64,000 bases of DNA from Zea mays. Lineage: Eukaryota; Streptophyta; Magnoliopsida; Poales; Poaceae. Positions 11,401 to 22,000 of this stretch are shown here, one piece after another. A program made the position numbers and the translations under genes. Under the pieces are notes generated by a model. It saw nothing but the letters and a program-made list of their open reading frames with translations, did no database searches and was not told the DNA's origin. The stretch is from assembly GCF_902167145.1 (NCBI RefSeq), contig NC_050096.1, positions 271,768,622-271,832,621 on the forward strand, read 5' to 3'. How positions within the stretch are numbered: the stretch's first letter is position 1; each line of letters begins with the position of its first letter.

Positions 11401-11742
11401 GGTGAGAAGGACGGTCTTATTTGCGCAGCTGATGATACCTTTGTGCTTAGTTAGCCAACCCATTCCTAGGATCACATCAATCCCTTGGGATGGCAAGACG
11501 GTTAAGTCCACCAGGAACACTACCCCACTTAAGAGAATTCTGACTTGGGAGCACCTGAGTTGGCACAGGAGGTCCGATCCTGGGGTTCGGGTGACCAAAG
11601 GGATGGCTAGGGGTGTAGAGGGGATGCCATGCTTTTCCACAAACTTAGTGGCTATAAAAGAATGGGATGCTCCCGAATCAAAAAGTACAGTAGCGGGAGT
11701 AAATTCAACAAGGAACTCACCGAGCACTACTCCCGGGGCTTG
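8441..11742 (-). pseudogene. G1 protease-reverse transcriptase-RNase H-integrase, chromodomain-like tail (broken)
   Basis: Order on the minus strand: aspartic protease (FDSGASHSF), reverse transcriptase ([29 protein letters not shown], catalytic FIDDILIYS), RNase H (FCDASRQDLGCVL, TDHKSMKYI), integrase zinc finger (H..H, CDTCQRT) and DDE core (MDFVTGL, VSDRGMQFTSKFW, YHPQSDGQTERVN). The tail GEEEATWESED resembles chromovirus chromodomain ends. There are two breaks. A one-base deletion near 10552 (a G lost in a TGG codon after EAVSK) separates RT from RNase H. A TAG at 8528-8530 (probably from TGG) cuts off the last roughly 28 codons, which otherwise run to TGA at 8441-8443. Pol is in frame with gag through a TAG at 11743-11745. 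The RT has GLTNALAFF where the family usually has GLTNAPA. Confidence 0.9.
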
Positions 11743-12912
11743 CTAGGCTTCTTGAGCGTCGACGTGGTTGACTCGGGCTCTGCCCTGGTACTGAGTCCTG
11801 CTGTGCTGGCTGTTGGAAGGAGGTGCCTTGGAGGTAGGTGCCGAGGGAATCTTGGGGCCATTCACCGAGTTGGAGTAGGTCGGTCCGGGTGCCTTCAACT
11901 GAGGGCAGTTATTCTTGAAGTGACTGGGGTCTCCGCAGTGCCAACATGCATTTGCTGGCGGTTGGTTGCTTGAAACGGAGGGTGCCTGAAGGGAGCTCTG
12001 ACTCTGCTGACTGTAGCACGATGGAGTGGGTCCAGATGGTTTATTGAAGCTTGGTCCCCTGGGTGGGAGCCCAAAGGGTCGAGCTCTCTGGTGACGTTCT
12101 TGCTGTTGAGCTCGGAGAACTTGGAATTTCCTCTTGAGGTGCCCTTTTTCTTCCTCTTTTGCCCTTTCCACTTGGATAGCTTTGTTAGAGAGGTGAGAGA
12201 AGTTGAGGAAGTCTTGGCTGGCGAGGATGGTCTTAAGCTCGGGTCTTAGTCCTTTCAGAAAACGGGCCATCTTCCTGGACTCGGTGCTGACATCGTCAGG
12301 CGCGTAACGGGCCAACTATGTGAACTTGTGCACATACTCACTGACTGTTCTCCCGCCTTGAGTTAGCTCCCGGAATTCATCCTCCTTGAGTTGAATTATC
12401 CTCTGGGGTACATGGTGCTCACGGAAGGCTGTTTCGAATTCTGCCCAGGTAGCATCTCTGACAGCCTCACTAAAGGTGTCCCACCATGCTAAAGCCATTC
12501 CTGAAAGCTGATGAGCTGCCAGTTGGACACGGTGGTTTTCGGGGCACCCGATGGCTTCCAGCTTCCTCTTGATCGTGCGAAGCCAGTCATCTACATCGAG
12601 GGGATTGCTGGACCCTGCGAACGTGGGAGGCTTGAGTCTCAAAAATTCTCCCATCCTGTCCTGTGGCCTTCCACCACCTGGGCGCTGGTTTTCCAGACTT
12701 CTAGTGAGGACTTCAATGAGTCGGGTTTGATTGGCTAGAACTTGGGCTAGGTCTAGTGGTAGATTTGGAGGTGCGGGGAGGTGGGTCTCACTCCCTTCTC
12801 CGCCAGCTTCTTCCTCGGCTCTCAGAGGGCAACCTGCTCCAATTCCGGAGGCGGTAGGCGTGGTTTTATTCGAAGCCATCTGCCATGGGAAGAGAGTCAC
12901 TATCATGCACAT
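11743..12912 (-). pseudogene. G1 gag (nucleocapsid protein), one internal stop
   Basis: Gag packages the element RNA. The frame runs from ATG at 12912 (a second ATG near 12879 begins MASNKTT) through a capsid-type region (FLRLKPPTFAGSSNPLDVDD, LAWWDTF, REHHVPQRI) to a single CCHC zinc knuckle, CWHCGDPSHFKNNC. A TAG at about 12316-12318, where relatives have Gln (FTQLARYAPDD), interrupts it. A second TAG at 11743-11745, again probably a mutated CAG, lies at the gag/protease border. Without these two changes gag and pol would form one continuous frame. Confidence 0.85.
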
Positions 12913-12987
12913 GCCATTTTTTAACTAGTTATTTTATTCATTACATCAAGCCATTACATAATACAGCACACCGCTACCATAAGCTCA

Positions 12988-13842
12988 TCACACACGAGTG
13001 CTATCTAGGGTACTCCCGAACTCCTTCTCTAAAGTGTCCCCAAATTCCTTGAGAAGATCATCAAGGCTGGCTAGGGACATCTCCTCGGTGTCGGACGAGT
13101 TCCTTAACCCGGCAGGGGGTAGGGTTGGAGGGGTTTCTTCCTTCTGCTCAGTCTGACATCCTTGGTTTTTGGTCTTCTTGCGTATTTTTCTTGCGGGGGC
13201 GAGCTTCTTCAGTTTCTTGTCATAGTCCATCTTCAGGGTGCGGTAAGCCTCACAGGTATTGGTCTCCTCGCCTTCAGCTATTGCGAGGCTCTCTTGAAGG
13301 GATGCCTTTTCCCCTGAAAGTTCCCTGACTTTTTGCTCCAGACTTTCCACCCGGGAGGTTAGGTAGGTGCAGTGGAGGGTGAGGTCATCATATTGGTTAT
13401 CAAGGGTGTGAAGATATCCAGCCATGTAGACGATGGTGGGATCATCCTCAATAGGATCTCCTCCTGACAGGGCCTGAAGTCTTTTCCTCCAGGTGGGGGT
13501 ATTCTTGTTGCTGGGTGGAAAGTAGCGAAGGGGGGTTTCAAAGATCACCTTGTTGTAGTTCTGGCATAGTTGTCGGAGGGCTGTTCGGGCAACATTCTGG
13601 CAAGTATCTGGAAAGCGGTATCCGGTAAAAGTGACTTGGAAGGAAGGATGGTTCGGATAGTTTCGGCTTTCTCCCAGGTAGACTGCCATAGAGCATTTCT
13701 CCATTCCGCCTTCAAGATACTCCTTCCATACGTATTCCGACTTCTTGCGGATTCCCATGCGAAGCGCACAACTTCGCAAAAGATGTGGAAACCCTTCCAC
13801 CTCTGAGCAGTAGGATGTCCTAATGGCCAGAGAGTCTTCCAT
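12988..13842 (-). CDS. orf0: extra intact ORF upstream of gag in G1
   Basis: A 284-codon frame on the element's coding strand lies between the primer-binding site and gag, ending about 75 bases before the gag ATG. The N-terminal half is mixed alpha/beta-looking (YLGESRNYPNHPSFQVTF). Residues about 145-215 form a probable coiled coil (YLTSRVESLEQKVREL). A basic stretch follows (KKLKKLAPARKIRKKTKN), then an acidic tail (SLASLDDLLKEFGDTLEKEF). No enzyme motif or zinc knuckle is visible. It has no stop or frameshift although the neighbouring gag-pol has several. Rice elements RIRE3 and RIRE8 are, as I recall, described with a comparable orf0 before gag. The function is unknown. Confidence 0.7.
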   Translation of the reverse strand: MEDSLAIRTSYCSEVEGFPHLLRSCALRMGIRKKSEYVWKEYLEGGMEKCSMAVYLGESRNYPNHPSFQVTFTGYRFPDTCQNVARTALRQLCQNYNKVIFETPLRYFPPSNKNTPTWRKRLQALSGGDPIEDDPTIVYMAGYLHTLDNQYDDLTLHCTYLTSRVESLEQKVRELSGEKASLQESLAIAEGEETNTCEAYRTLKMDYDKKLKKLAPARKIRKKTKNQGCQTEQKEETPPTLPPAGLRNSSDTEEMSLASLDDLLKEFGDTLEKEFGSTLDSTRV

Positions 13843-13966
13843 ATGGAATAGGAAAAGAAGGGTCTGTTAAAATTGGGGGGAAGGAGAGAAGATTTTTCTT
13901 GGGGAAAGGGGTATTTTCTTTTTAGGGCACATTTTAGGGTCAGGGCTGCGACCTACGGCCAGTCCT

Positions 13967-13984
13967 ATGGGCTCCGATACCACC
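13967..13984 (-). other. Primer-binding site of G1
   Basis: The minus strand reads TGGTATCGGAGCCC a few bases after the LTR end GACGCTTCA. It is one base different from the usual TGGTATCAGAGCC site complementary to initiator methionine tRNA. It fixes the LTR boundary at 13985. Confidence 0.8.
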
Positions 13985-14361
13985 TGAAGCGTCCCTATCC
14001 TTTGGGACTCAAATGTGATACAATTACTAGTCCCAGGAGGCTAGTAAACACATTCCTTACTTCAAATAGTACAGAGTTTAGATCAAGGTTATTACAATAC
14101 CGGGGTACAAGCTCTAGAGAGCCAAAATAAGAAGCGCAGTAGGAAGAAAATATACTAGCCCAAGCCACAGGCAGAACTGGGTGCAGACATAGCCCTCTCA
14201 ATCAAGCATAGCGGAAAAGAAGTCTTCGGCTACTCAAAAACATAAATAAATCTGGGTGAATACACTAGGTATTCCGCAAGCCCACCCCGCTCCCGTAGAG
14301 AGAAAGAGACCTATAATATACATGCTTTATTTGGTGTAGTTCAAGTCACTCATCATTTTCT
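13985..14361 (-). repeat. G1 5' LTR, truncated after 377 bp
   Basis: Starts TGAAGCGTCCCTATCC next to the primer-binding site and follows the left LTR up to CATCATTTTCT. It then stops abruptly at 14361. After three unassigned bases (ATG, 14362-14364) the sequence becomes a copy of the left flank from 5084. Confidence 0.9.
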
Positions 14362-14364
14362 ATG

Positions 14365-14858
14365 ATTTTATGATGCATTAGTCCAGAATCATAGGTGTTC
14401 TATTAAACCCATGTCGGCTACATATTTTCTAAACATGTTGGGTGGATCCGCAAGTATTTACTTTGTATGTATACGTTTGTTGGTACCCTGAAACAGGGGT
14501 ACCCCTTACTACAGTGTGAAGGCACGGTGCCCATGCAGCTATCTCTAGTCGCGTGGTAAACAGCACCCGACCCCATCACATGGACGGCTCCCGGGTCGCC
14601 ACGTGGCCAGAGAAGACGATATACTCCAGGATATCAACAGTGGGTCTGGACCCTCATGGGAAAGTGCCGGACCCCTTTACGTACGGACCGGACCTCCGGG
14701 TATGGTCCAGAACCTCCACGGGCGTGCTCGGACCCCTGGAACGGGCCCCGGACCCCCCTGTGCGGGGTCCGGGCCACTCACGACAAGGTCTCGGGATTTC
14801 GGGACAAAGAATACTCAGGCCTTGATCAAGGCCAGGCGGGGGTCCGGAGTTGACACGT
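14365..14858 (+). repeat. Second copy of the left flank (relic copia tail plus part of solo LTR S1)
   Basis: Matches 5084-5577 base for base in length (494 bp), with only a few substitutions, including the S1 start TGTTGGTACCCTG and the CACGT target-site duplication at 14854-14858. It is followed directly by another G1 LTR, so 5084-8404 and 14365-36875 (minus later insertions) are two copies of the same stretch. Confidence 0.9.
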
Positions 14859-15367
14859 TGAAGCGTCCCGATCCTTTGGGACTCAAATGTGATACAATTA
14901 CTAGTCCCAGGAGGCTAGTAAACACATTCCTTACTTCAAATAGTACAGAGTTTAGATCAAGGTTATTACAATACCGGGGTACAAGCTCTAGAGAGCCAAA
15001 ATAAGAAGCGCAGTAGGAAGAAAATATACTAGCCCAAGCCACAAGCAGAACTGGGTGCAGACACAACCCTCTCAATCAAGCATAGCGGAAAAGAAGTCTT
15101 CGGCTGCTGAAAAACATAAATAAATCTGGGTGAATACACTAGGTATTCCGCAAGCCCACCCCGCTCCCGTAGAGAGAAAGAGACCTATAATATACATGCT
15201 TTATTTGGTGTAGTTGAAGTCACTCATCATTTTCTTAGAGAAAGGAAGTTGCTGTAAGGTTTTTCCCAAAGTCTTTAAAGTAACCAAAACTCAACCACCA
15301 CTGAGCTTCCCGCTCCCGTGGCCTTAGTTTCTTTCTTAACACCCACTTCACCACACATTTCCCTTTT
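14859..15367 (-). repeat. Distal G1 LTR, piece 1
   Basis: Starts TGAAGCGTCCCG after CACGT and matches the left LTR to CCCTTTT, where C1 is inserted. It ends in the C1 target-site duplication CTTTT (15363-15367). Confidence 0.9.
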
Positions 15368-16606
15368 TGAAAGGGAAATGTGCCCTTGGGCCATTTCTAA
15401 GTATTTTGGTGATTGAGTGCCAACACAAGTGCTTAAATGTGAATCTATGCCCATGGATGAACAAAGTGCAAATCAAGAGTAAAGGTATGTTTCTAAGCCT
15501 TAGTACATTGGTTTTGTGTACTAATATACTTGTCTAAGTGTTAGAAACAGAAAGAAGAAGAAAAGAAAAGAGGTGAAAAAGGCTTGGCTGTGTACAGCCA
15601 AGACTCAGCTCTGTCTGGCACACCAGACTGTCCGGTGGTGCACCGGACAGTGTCCGGTGCGCCAGGCTGACTCGGCGTGAAGTGGCCGCTCTCAGGAATT
15701 CGCCGACGGCGTACGGCTAAAATTCACCGGACTGTCCGGTGTGCACCAGACTGTCCGGTGAGCCAACGGTCGGCCGGGCCAACGGTCGGCCGCGGAATCT
15801 GCGCGCGACACGTGGCCGGGCCAACGGTCGGGAGGGGGCACCGGACTATCCGGTGTGCACCGGACATGTCCGGTGCGCCAACGGCTCCCAGATCTGCAAC
15901 GGTCGGCAGCGCCATTTGAGGAAGGAAATCGGGCACCGGACTGTCCGGTGCACCCGATGACAGAAGGCAAGAATGGCTTTCCAGATTTGCTCTCAACGGC
16001 TCCTAGCTGCCTTGGGGCTATAAAAGGGACCCCTAGGCGCATGGAGGAGGACACCAAGCAACCTTAGAGCATTCTTGATCATCCACACTCAGTCTTTGCG
16101 CATTCGTTTGTCATTCTCAGTGATTCGAGCTCCGTTCTAGTGAGAACTTTGAGATAGTCTTTTGAGCTCGATTCTTGGCCGTGTGTGTGCGCATTTTGCT
16201 GTGGATTTGTGTGTGTTGCTTCCCTTCCTTACTCCGTGATTCTTTGTGAACATCAAAAGTGTAAGGGCGAGAGGCTCCAAGTTGTGGAGATTCCTCGCGA
16301 ACGGGATAAGAAAAGAAAAGTATAACACTGTGGTATTCAAGTTGATCATTGGATCACTTGAGAGGAGTTGAGTGCAACTCTCGTCCGTTGGGACGCCACA
16401 ACGTGGAGTAGGCAAGTTTTGTACTTGGCCGAACCACGGGATAAATCACTGTGTCTTCTCTGTGTTGAATTCTTTGTGATTATCGTATTGTGCAAGACCT
16501 TCTCTCTAGCCACTTGGCATCAACTGTGCTAACGTTTAACCAAGTTTTGTGGCTTAAGTTTTTAAGTTTCACAGGATCACCTATTCCCCCCCTCTAGGTG
16601 CTCTCA
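15368..16606 (+). repeat. C1 5' LTR
   Basis: TGAAAGGGAAATGTGCCC to GGTGCTCTCA. U3 contains seven CACCGGAC/GTCCGGTG palindromes between 15622 and 15950 and several CAACGGTCGG motifs. TATA-like CTATAAAAGG stands at 16018-16027. The primer-binding site TGGTATCAGAGCC follows at 16609-16621. Confidence 0.92.
15622..15950. promoter_or_regulatory. Palindrome array in the U3 of C1
   Basis: Seven copies of a 17-19 base palindrome, typically CACCGGACTGTCCGGTG, begin near 15622, 15642, 15725, 15744, 15839, 15858 and 15934. They often come in pairs separated by TG or TGG. The last ends about 70 bases upstream of the TATA-like box. The same array recurs in the 3' LTR, in C2, C3 and S2, and in weaker form in the LTR remnants at 39738-40330 and 50495-50698. 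The position suggests binding sites or a folding element; the function is not known to me. Confidence 0.8.
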
Positions 16607-16655
16607 ATTGGTATCAGAGCCGTTCTCTTCACAAAGGGACTAACCGCCCGAAGAG

Positions 16656-19045
16656 ATGGATCCTAAAGGGAAGGGAATCATGATCAACGACAAGGAAAGG
16701 AGTCCTTTGTCAACGAGCCAAGGGATGACAAGTCCAACGACTCGGGCTCGGGCCACAGACGCAAAGATGGGAAGAAGAAGACAAGACGCATCAAGGAGAT
16801 CGTCTACTACGACAGCGATGAGTCTACTTCCTCCCAAAAGGACGACGACCACAACGAATACGAGAGAAAGAAACCGGTCAATTCGAACTTTTCTTTTGAT
16901 TACTCTCGTATTCCTTAAAGTACTAATGCTCATTTATTATCTATTCCACTTGGTAAACCTCCTCATTTTGATGGAGAGGACTACGGATTTTAGAGTCACA
17001 AAATGCGTAGTCACTTGTTCTCTCTCCATCCTAGCATATGGGAGATTGTAGAAAGTGGAATGCACTTTGATAGTACGGATAGTCCCATGTTTATTAATGA
17101 ACAGATTCATAAAAATGCACAAGCTACTACTGTGTTGCTAGCCTCTTTGTGCAGGGACGAGTACCATAAGGTGAGCGGCTTGGACAATGCCAAGCAGATC
17201 TGGGACACCCTCAAGATCTCTCATGAGGGGAATGATGTCACCTTACTCACCAAGATGGAGTTGGTGGAGGGCGAACTTGGATGGTTCGCAATGATAAGGG
17301 GCGAGGAGCCAACTCAAACATACAACCGGCTCAAGACCCTTATCAACAAAATAAGGAGCTACGGAAGCACGTGATGGACGGACCACGACGTCGTCCGCCT
17401 AATGCTAAGGTCATTTACCGTTCTTGATCCTCATTTGGTGAACAATATTCGTGAAAATCCCAGGTACACCAAGATGTCGCCCGAAGAAGTTCTTGGGAAA
17501 TTCGTTAGCGGGCGAATGATGATCAAGGAGGCAAGATACGTGGATGACGCCTTGAATGGTCCGATCAACGAGCCGCAACCCCTTGCTCTCAAGGCAACAC
17601 GAAGCAAGGAGGCGCTACCTAGCAAGGTGGCACAGATTGAGCCGGCCGGACTTAATGATGAAGAGATGGCTCTCATCATCAAAAGATTCAAGACGGTGCT
17701 TAAAGGTCGCAAGGGACAACCAAGCAAGACCAAAGCCAAGGGGAAGCGCTCATGCTTCAAATGCGGTAAGCTTGGTCATTTTATTGCTAACTGTCCCGAC
17801 AATGATAGTGATCAGGATCAAGGGAACAAGAGGGAGAAAAAGAAGAACTATAAGAAGGCAAAGGGCGAGGCTCATCTTGGCAAGGAGTGGGATTCGGACT
17901 GCTCTTCGTCCGACTCCGACAATGAAGGACTCGCCGCCACCGCCTTCAACAAGTCATCCCTCTTCCCCAACGAGCGACACACTTGCCTCATGGCAAGGGA
18001 GAAGAAAGTAAGCACTCATAATACTAGTACTTATGCTTCAAGTGAGGATGAGTCTAGTGATGATGATGAGATAGATTACTCATGCCTATTCAAGGGATTA
18101 GATAGAACCAAGGTAGACAAAATTAATGAATTAATTGATGCCTTGAATGATAGGAATATACTTTTAGAAAAGCAAGAGGATTTGTTGTATGAAGAACATG
18201 ATAAATTTGTAGAAGCTCAGAAATCTCTTGCTCTAGAAATTAAGAGAAATGAAATGCTCTCTAGTGAACTATCTTCTTGTCATGAAACTATTGCTAAGTT
18301 AAAGAGTTTTAATGATGATTTAAATGCTAAGTTAGAAATAGCTAGTAAATCAACATCTTGTGTAGAAATTGTTGAAACTTGTAATAGGTGTAAAGATTTT
18401 GACATTGATGCTTGTAGTGAACACCTAGTTTCAATTTCCAAACTTAATGATGAATTGGCTAGTCTTAATGCTCAACTTAAGACTAGCAAGAGTAATTTTG
18501 ATAAGCTAAAATTTGCAAGGGATGCCTACACAATTGGTAGACACCCCTCAATTAAGGATGGACTTGGCTACAAGAGGGAAGCCAAGGACTTGACAAGCCA
18601 TAAGGCTCCTATCTCCGCCAAGGAAAAAGGGAAGGCTCCTATGGCTAGTAGTGCTAAAAAGAACCATGCCTTTATGTACCATGATAGGAGACAATCTAGA
18701 AATGCTTATAGGAGATGTAACGCATATGATGCTTTTGATTCTCATGACATGTTTGCTTCTAGTTCTTCTTATATGCATAATAGAAATGTTGGTAGGAGAA
18801 ATGTTGTTCATAATATGCCTAGGAGAAATGTTGTTAATGTTCCTAGGAAAGTAATGAATGAACCCTCTACAATTTATCATGCTGTAAATGCTTCCTTTGC
18901 TATTTGTAGAAAGGATAGGAAAATAGTTGCTAGGAAGTTAGGGGCAAAATGCAAGGGAGACAAAACTTGCATTTGGGTCCCTAAAGATATTTGCACTAAC
19001 CTTGTAGGACCCAACATGAGTTGGGTACCTAAGACCCAAGCCTAA
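16656..19045 (+). pseudogene. C1 gag, broken by a frameshift and three stops
   Basis: Begins MDPKGKGIMINDKE and ends SWVPKTQA with TAA at 19043-19045. Compared with C2, one A is lost near 16697, shifting the frame. In the original frame there are TAA at 16916-16918, TAG at 16991-16993 (TGG in C2) and TGA at 17372-17374 (CGA in C2). From 17402 the frame is open and includes the UBN2/gag-like region, the CCHC knuckle CFKCGKLGHFIANC, acidic serine-rich stretches and a long coiled coil. Confidence 0.88.
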
Positions 19046-19052
19046 ATTTGTC

Positions 19053-22000
19053 TTGCAGGTTTATGCATCCGGGGGTTCAAGCTGGATTATTGACAGCGGA
19101 TGCACAAACCATATGACGGGGGAGAAGAAGATGTTCACCTCCTACGTCAAGAATAAGGATTCCCAAGATTCAATAATATTCGGTGATGGGAATCAAGGCA
19201 AGGTAAAAGGGTTAGGTAAAATTGCAATCTCAAATGAGCACTCTATCTCTAATGTGTTTTTAGTAGAGTCTCTTGGATATAATTTGCTATCTGTTAGTCA
19301 ATTATGCAATATGGGATATGAAAGGGAATTAGGCTTACACCTAGTTCCTAAATAATTTTGGTGGTTGAATTGCCCAACACAAATAATTGGACTAACTAGT
19401 TTGCCCAAGTGTATAGATTATACAGGTGTAAAAGGTTCACACTCAGCCAATAAAAAGACCAAGTTTTGGATTCAATAAAGGAGCAAAGGGGCAACCGAGG
19501 GCACCCCTGGTCTGGCGCACCGGACTGTCCGGTGTGCCACCGGACAGTGAACAGTACCTGTCCGGTGCACCAGGGGACTCAGACTCAAACTCTTCGCCTT
19601 CGGGAATTCTCGGAAGCCGGCGCGCTATAATTCACCGGACTGTCCGGTGTGCACCGGACATGTCCGGTGCTCCAAGGAAGCTCGGCCTCCTGAACTCGCC
19701 AGCCTCGGGTTCGCGCAGCAGCCACTCCGCTAAAATTCACCGGACTGTCCGGTGTGCACCGGACTGTCCGGTGTGCCAGCGGAGCAACGGCTCCCTGCGG
19801 CGCCAACGGCTCCCTGCGGAGCATTTAATGCGCGCTCAGCGCGCGCAGAAGTCAGAATCGCCCATACCGGTGCACCGGACATCAAACAGTACATGTCCGG
19901 TGTGCACCGGACACCCAGGAGGGCCCACAAGTCAGAAGCTCCAACGGTCAGAATCCAACGGCAGTGATGACGTGGCAGGGGCACCGGACTGTCCGGTGTG
20001 CACCGGACTGTCCGGTGCGCCATCGAGCAGAAGCCTCCCGCCAACGGTCAAGTTTGGTGGTTGGGGCTATAAATACCCCAACCACCCCACCATTCATTGC
20101 ATCCAAGTTTTCCACTTCTCAACTACTACAAGAGCTCTAGCATTCAATTCTAGACACACAAAAGAGATCAAATCCTCTCCAATTCCGCACAAAGCCCTAG
20201 TGACTAGTGAGAGTGATTTGCCGTGTTCATTTGAGCTCTTGCGCTTGGATTGCTTCTTTTCTTTCTCACTTGTTCTTGAGATCACAACTCCATTGTAATC
20301 AAGGCAAGAGGCACCAATTGTGTGGTGGCCCTTGCGGGGAAGTTTTGTTCCCAGCTTTGATTAGAGAAGAAAAGCTCACTCGGTCCGAGGGACCGTTTGA
20401 GAGAGGGAAGGGTTGAAAGAGACCCGGCCTTTGTGGCCTCCTCAACGGGGAGTAGGTTTGCAAGAACCGAACCTCGGTAAAACAAATCTCCGTGTCTCAC
20501 TTGCTTATTCGCTTGGGATTTGTTTTTCGCCCTCTCTCTCGGACTCGTTTATATTTCTAACGCTAACCCGGCTTGTAGTTGTGTTTATATTTGTAAATTT
20601 CAGTTTCGCCCTATTCACCCCCCCTCTAGGCGACTATCAGGATATAACTGTTTGTTTACAAATGTAGATGTGTCTGTCTTTAGAAGATGTGATGGTTCAC
20701 TAGCTTTTAAGGGTATTCTAGACGACAAACTTTATTTAGTTGATTTTGCAAAAGAAGAGGCCGGTCTAGATGCATGCTTAATAGCTAAGACTAGCATGGG
20801 CTGGCTGTGGCATCGCCGCTTAGCACATGTGGGGATGAAGAACCTTCACAAGCTTCTAAAGGGAGAACACGTAATAGGTTTGACTAACGTACAATTCGAA
20901 AAAGATAGACCTTGTGCAGCTTGTCAGGCAGGTAAACAGGTGGGAGGAGCGCATCACAGCAAGAATGTGATGACCACATCAAGATCCCTGGAGCTGCTAC
21001 ATATGGACCTCTTCGGACCCGTCGCCTATCTAAGCATAAGAGGAAGTAAGTATGGTTTAGTTATTGTTGATGACTTTTCCCGCTTCACTTGGGTGTTCTT
21101 TTTGCAGGATAAGTCTGAAACCCAAGGGACCCTCAAGCGCTTCCTCAGGAGAGCTCAAAATGAGTTTGAGCTCAAGGTGAAGAAGATAAGGAGCGACAAC
21201 GGGTCCGAGTTTAAGAACCTTCAAGTGGAGGAGTTCCTTGAGGAGGAAGGGATCAAGCACGAGTTCTCCGCTCCCTACACACCACAGCAAAATGGTGTGG
21301 TAGAGAGGAAGAACATGACGCTAATCGATATGGCGAGGACGATGCTTGGAGAATTCAAGACCCTCGAGCGTTTTTGGTCGGAAGCCGTGAACACGGCTTG
21401 CCACGCCATCAACAGAGTCTACCTTCATTGCCTCCTCAAGAAGACTTCGTATGAGCTACTAACCGGTAACAAACCCAATGTATCTTACTTTCGTGTATTT
21501 GGGAGCAAGTGCTACATTCTAGTAAAGAAGGGTAGAAATTCTAAGTTTGCTCCCAAAGCTGTAGAAGGGTTCTTGTTAGGTTATGACTCAAATACAAAGG
21601 CGTATAGAGTCTTCAACAAATCATCGGGTTTGGTTGAAGTCTCTAGCGACGTTGTATTTGATGAGACTAATGACTCTCCAAGAGAGCAAGTTGTTGATCT
21701 TGATGATGTAGATGAAGAAGACGTTCCAACGGCCGCTATGCGCACCATGGCGATTGGTGATGTGCGACCACAGGAACAATTGGAGCAAGATCAACCTTCT
21801 TCCTCAACAATGATGCATCCCCCAACTCAAAACGATGAACAGGTTCATCAAGAGGAGTGTGATCAAGGGGGAGCACAAGATAATCATGTGATGGAGGAAG
21901 AAGCACAACCTCCAACCCAAGTTCGAGCGATGATTCAAAGGGATCATCCCGTCGACCAAATTCTGGGTGATATTAGCAAGGGAGTAACTACTCGATCTCG

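Larger units (their letters stand above)
5578..14361 (-). mobile_element. Gypsy retrotransposon G1 (Tekay-like chromovirus), minus strand, right LTR truncated
   Basis: Reading right to left: truncated 5' LTR (13985-14361), primer-binding site, orf0, gag, protease-RT-RNase H-integrase with a chromodomain-like tail, polypurine tract, and full 3' LTR (5578-8404). LTR ends are TGTAACATCCC and GGGACGCTTCA on the minus strand. Target-site duplication CACGT stands at 5573-5577 and again after the distal LTR at 36876-36880. Gag-pol is broken by three in-frame stops and one frameshift, with another stop before the tail, so the element is dead. The 5' LTR stops after 377 bases, where a second copy of the left flank begins. 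Confidence 0.9.

Noticed and set aside
15677..16067. Open frames of 70-121 codons in the palindrome-rich LTRs of C1, C2 and C3
   Set aside because: The palindromes lack stops in several frames (peptides such as RTVRCAPDCPV recur on both strands). This is a composition effect, not coding.
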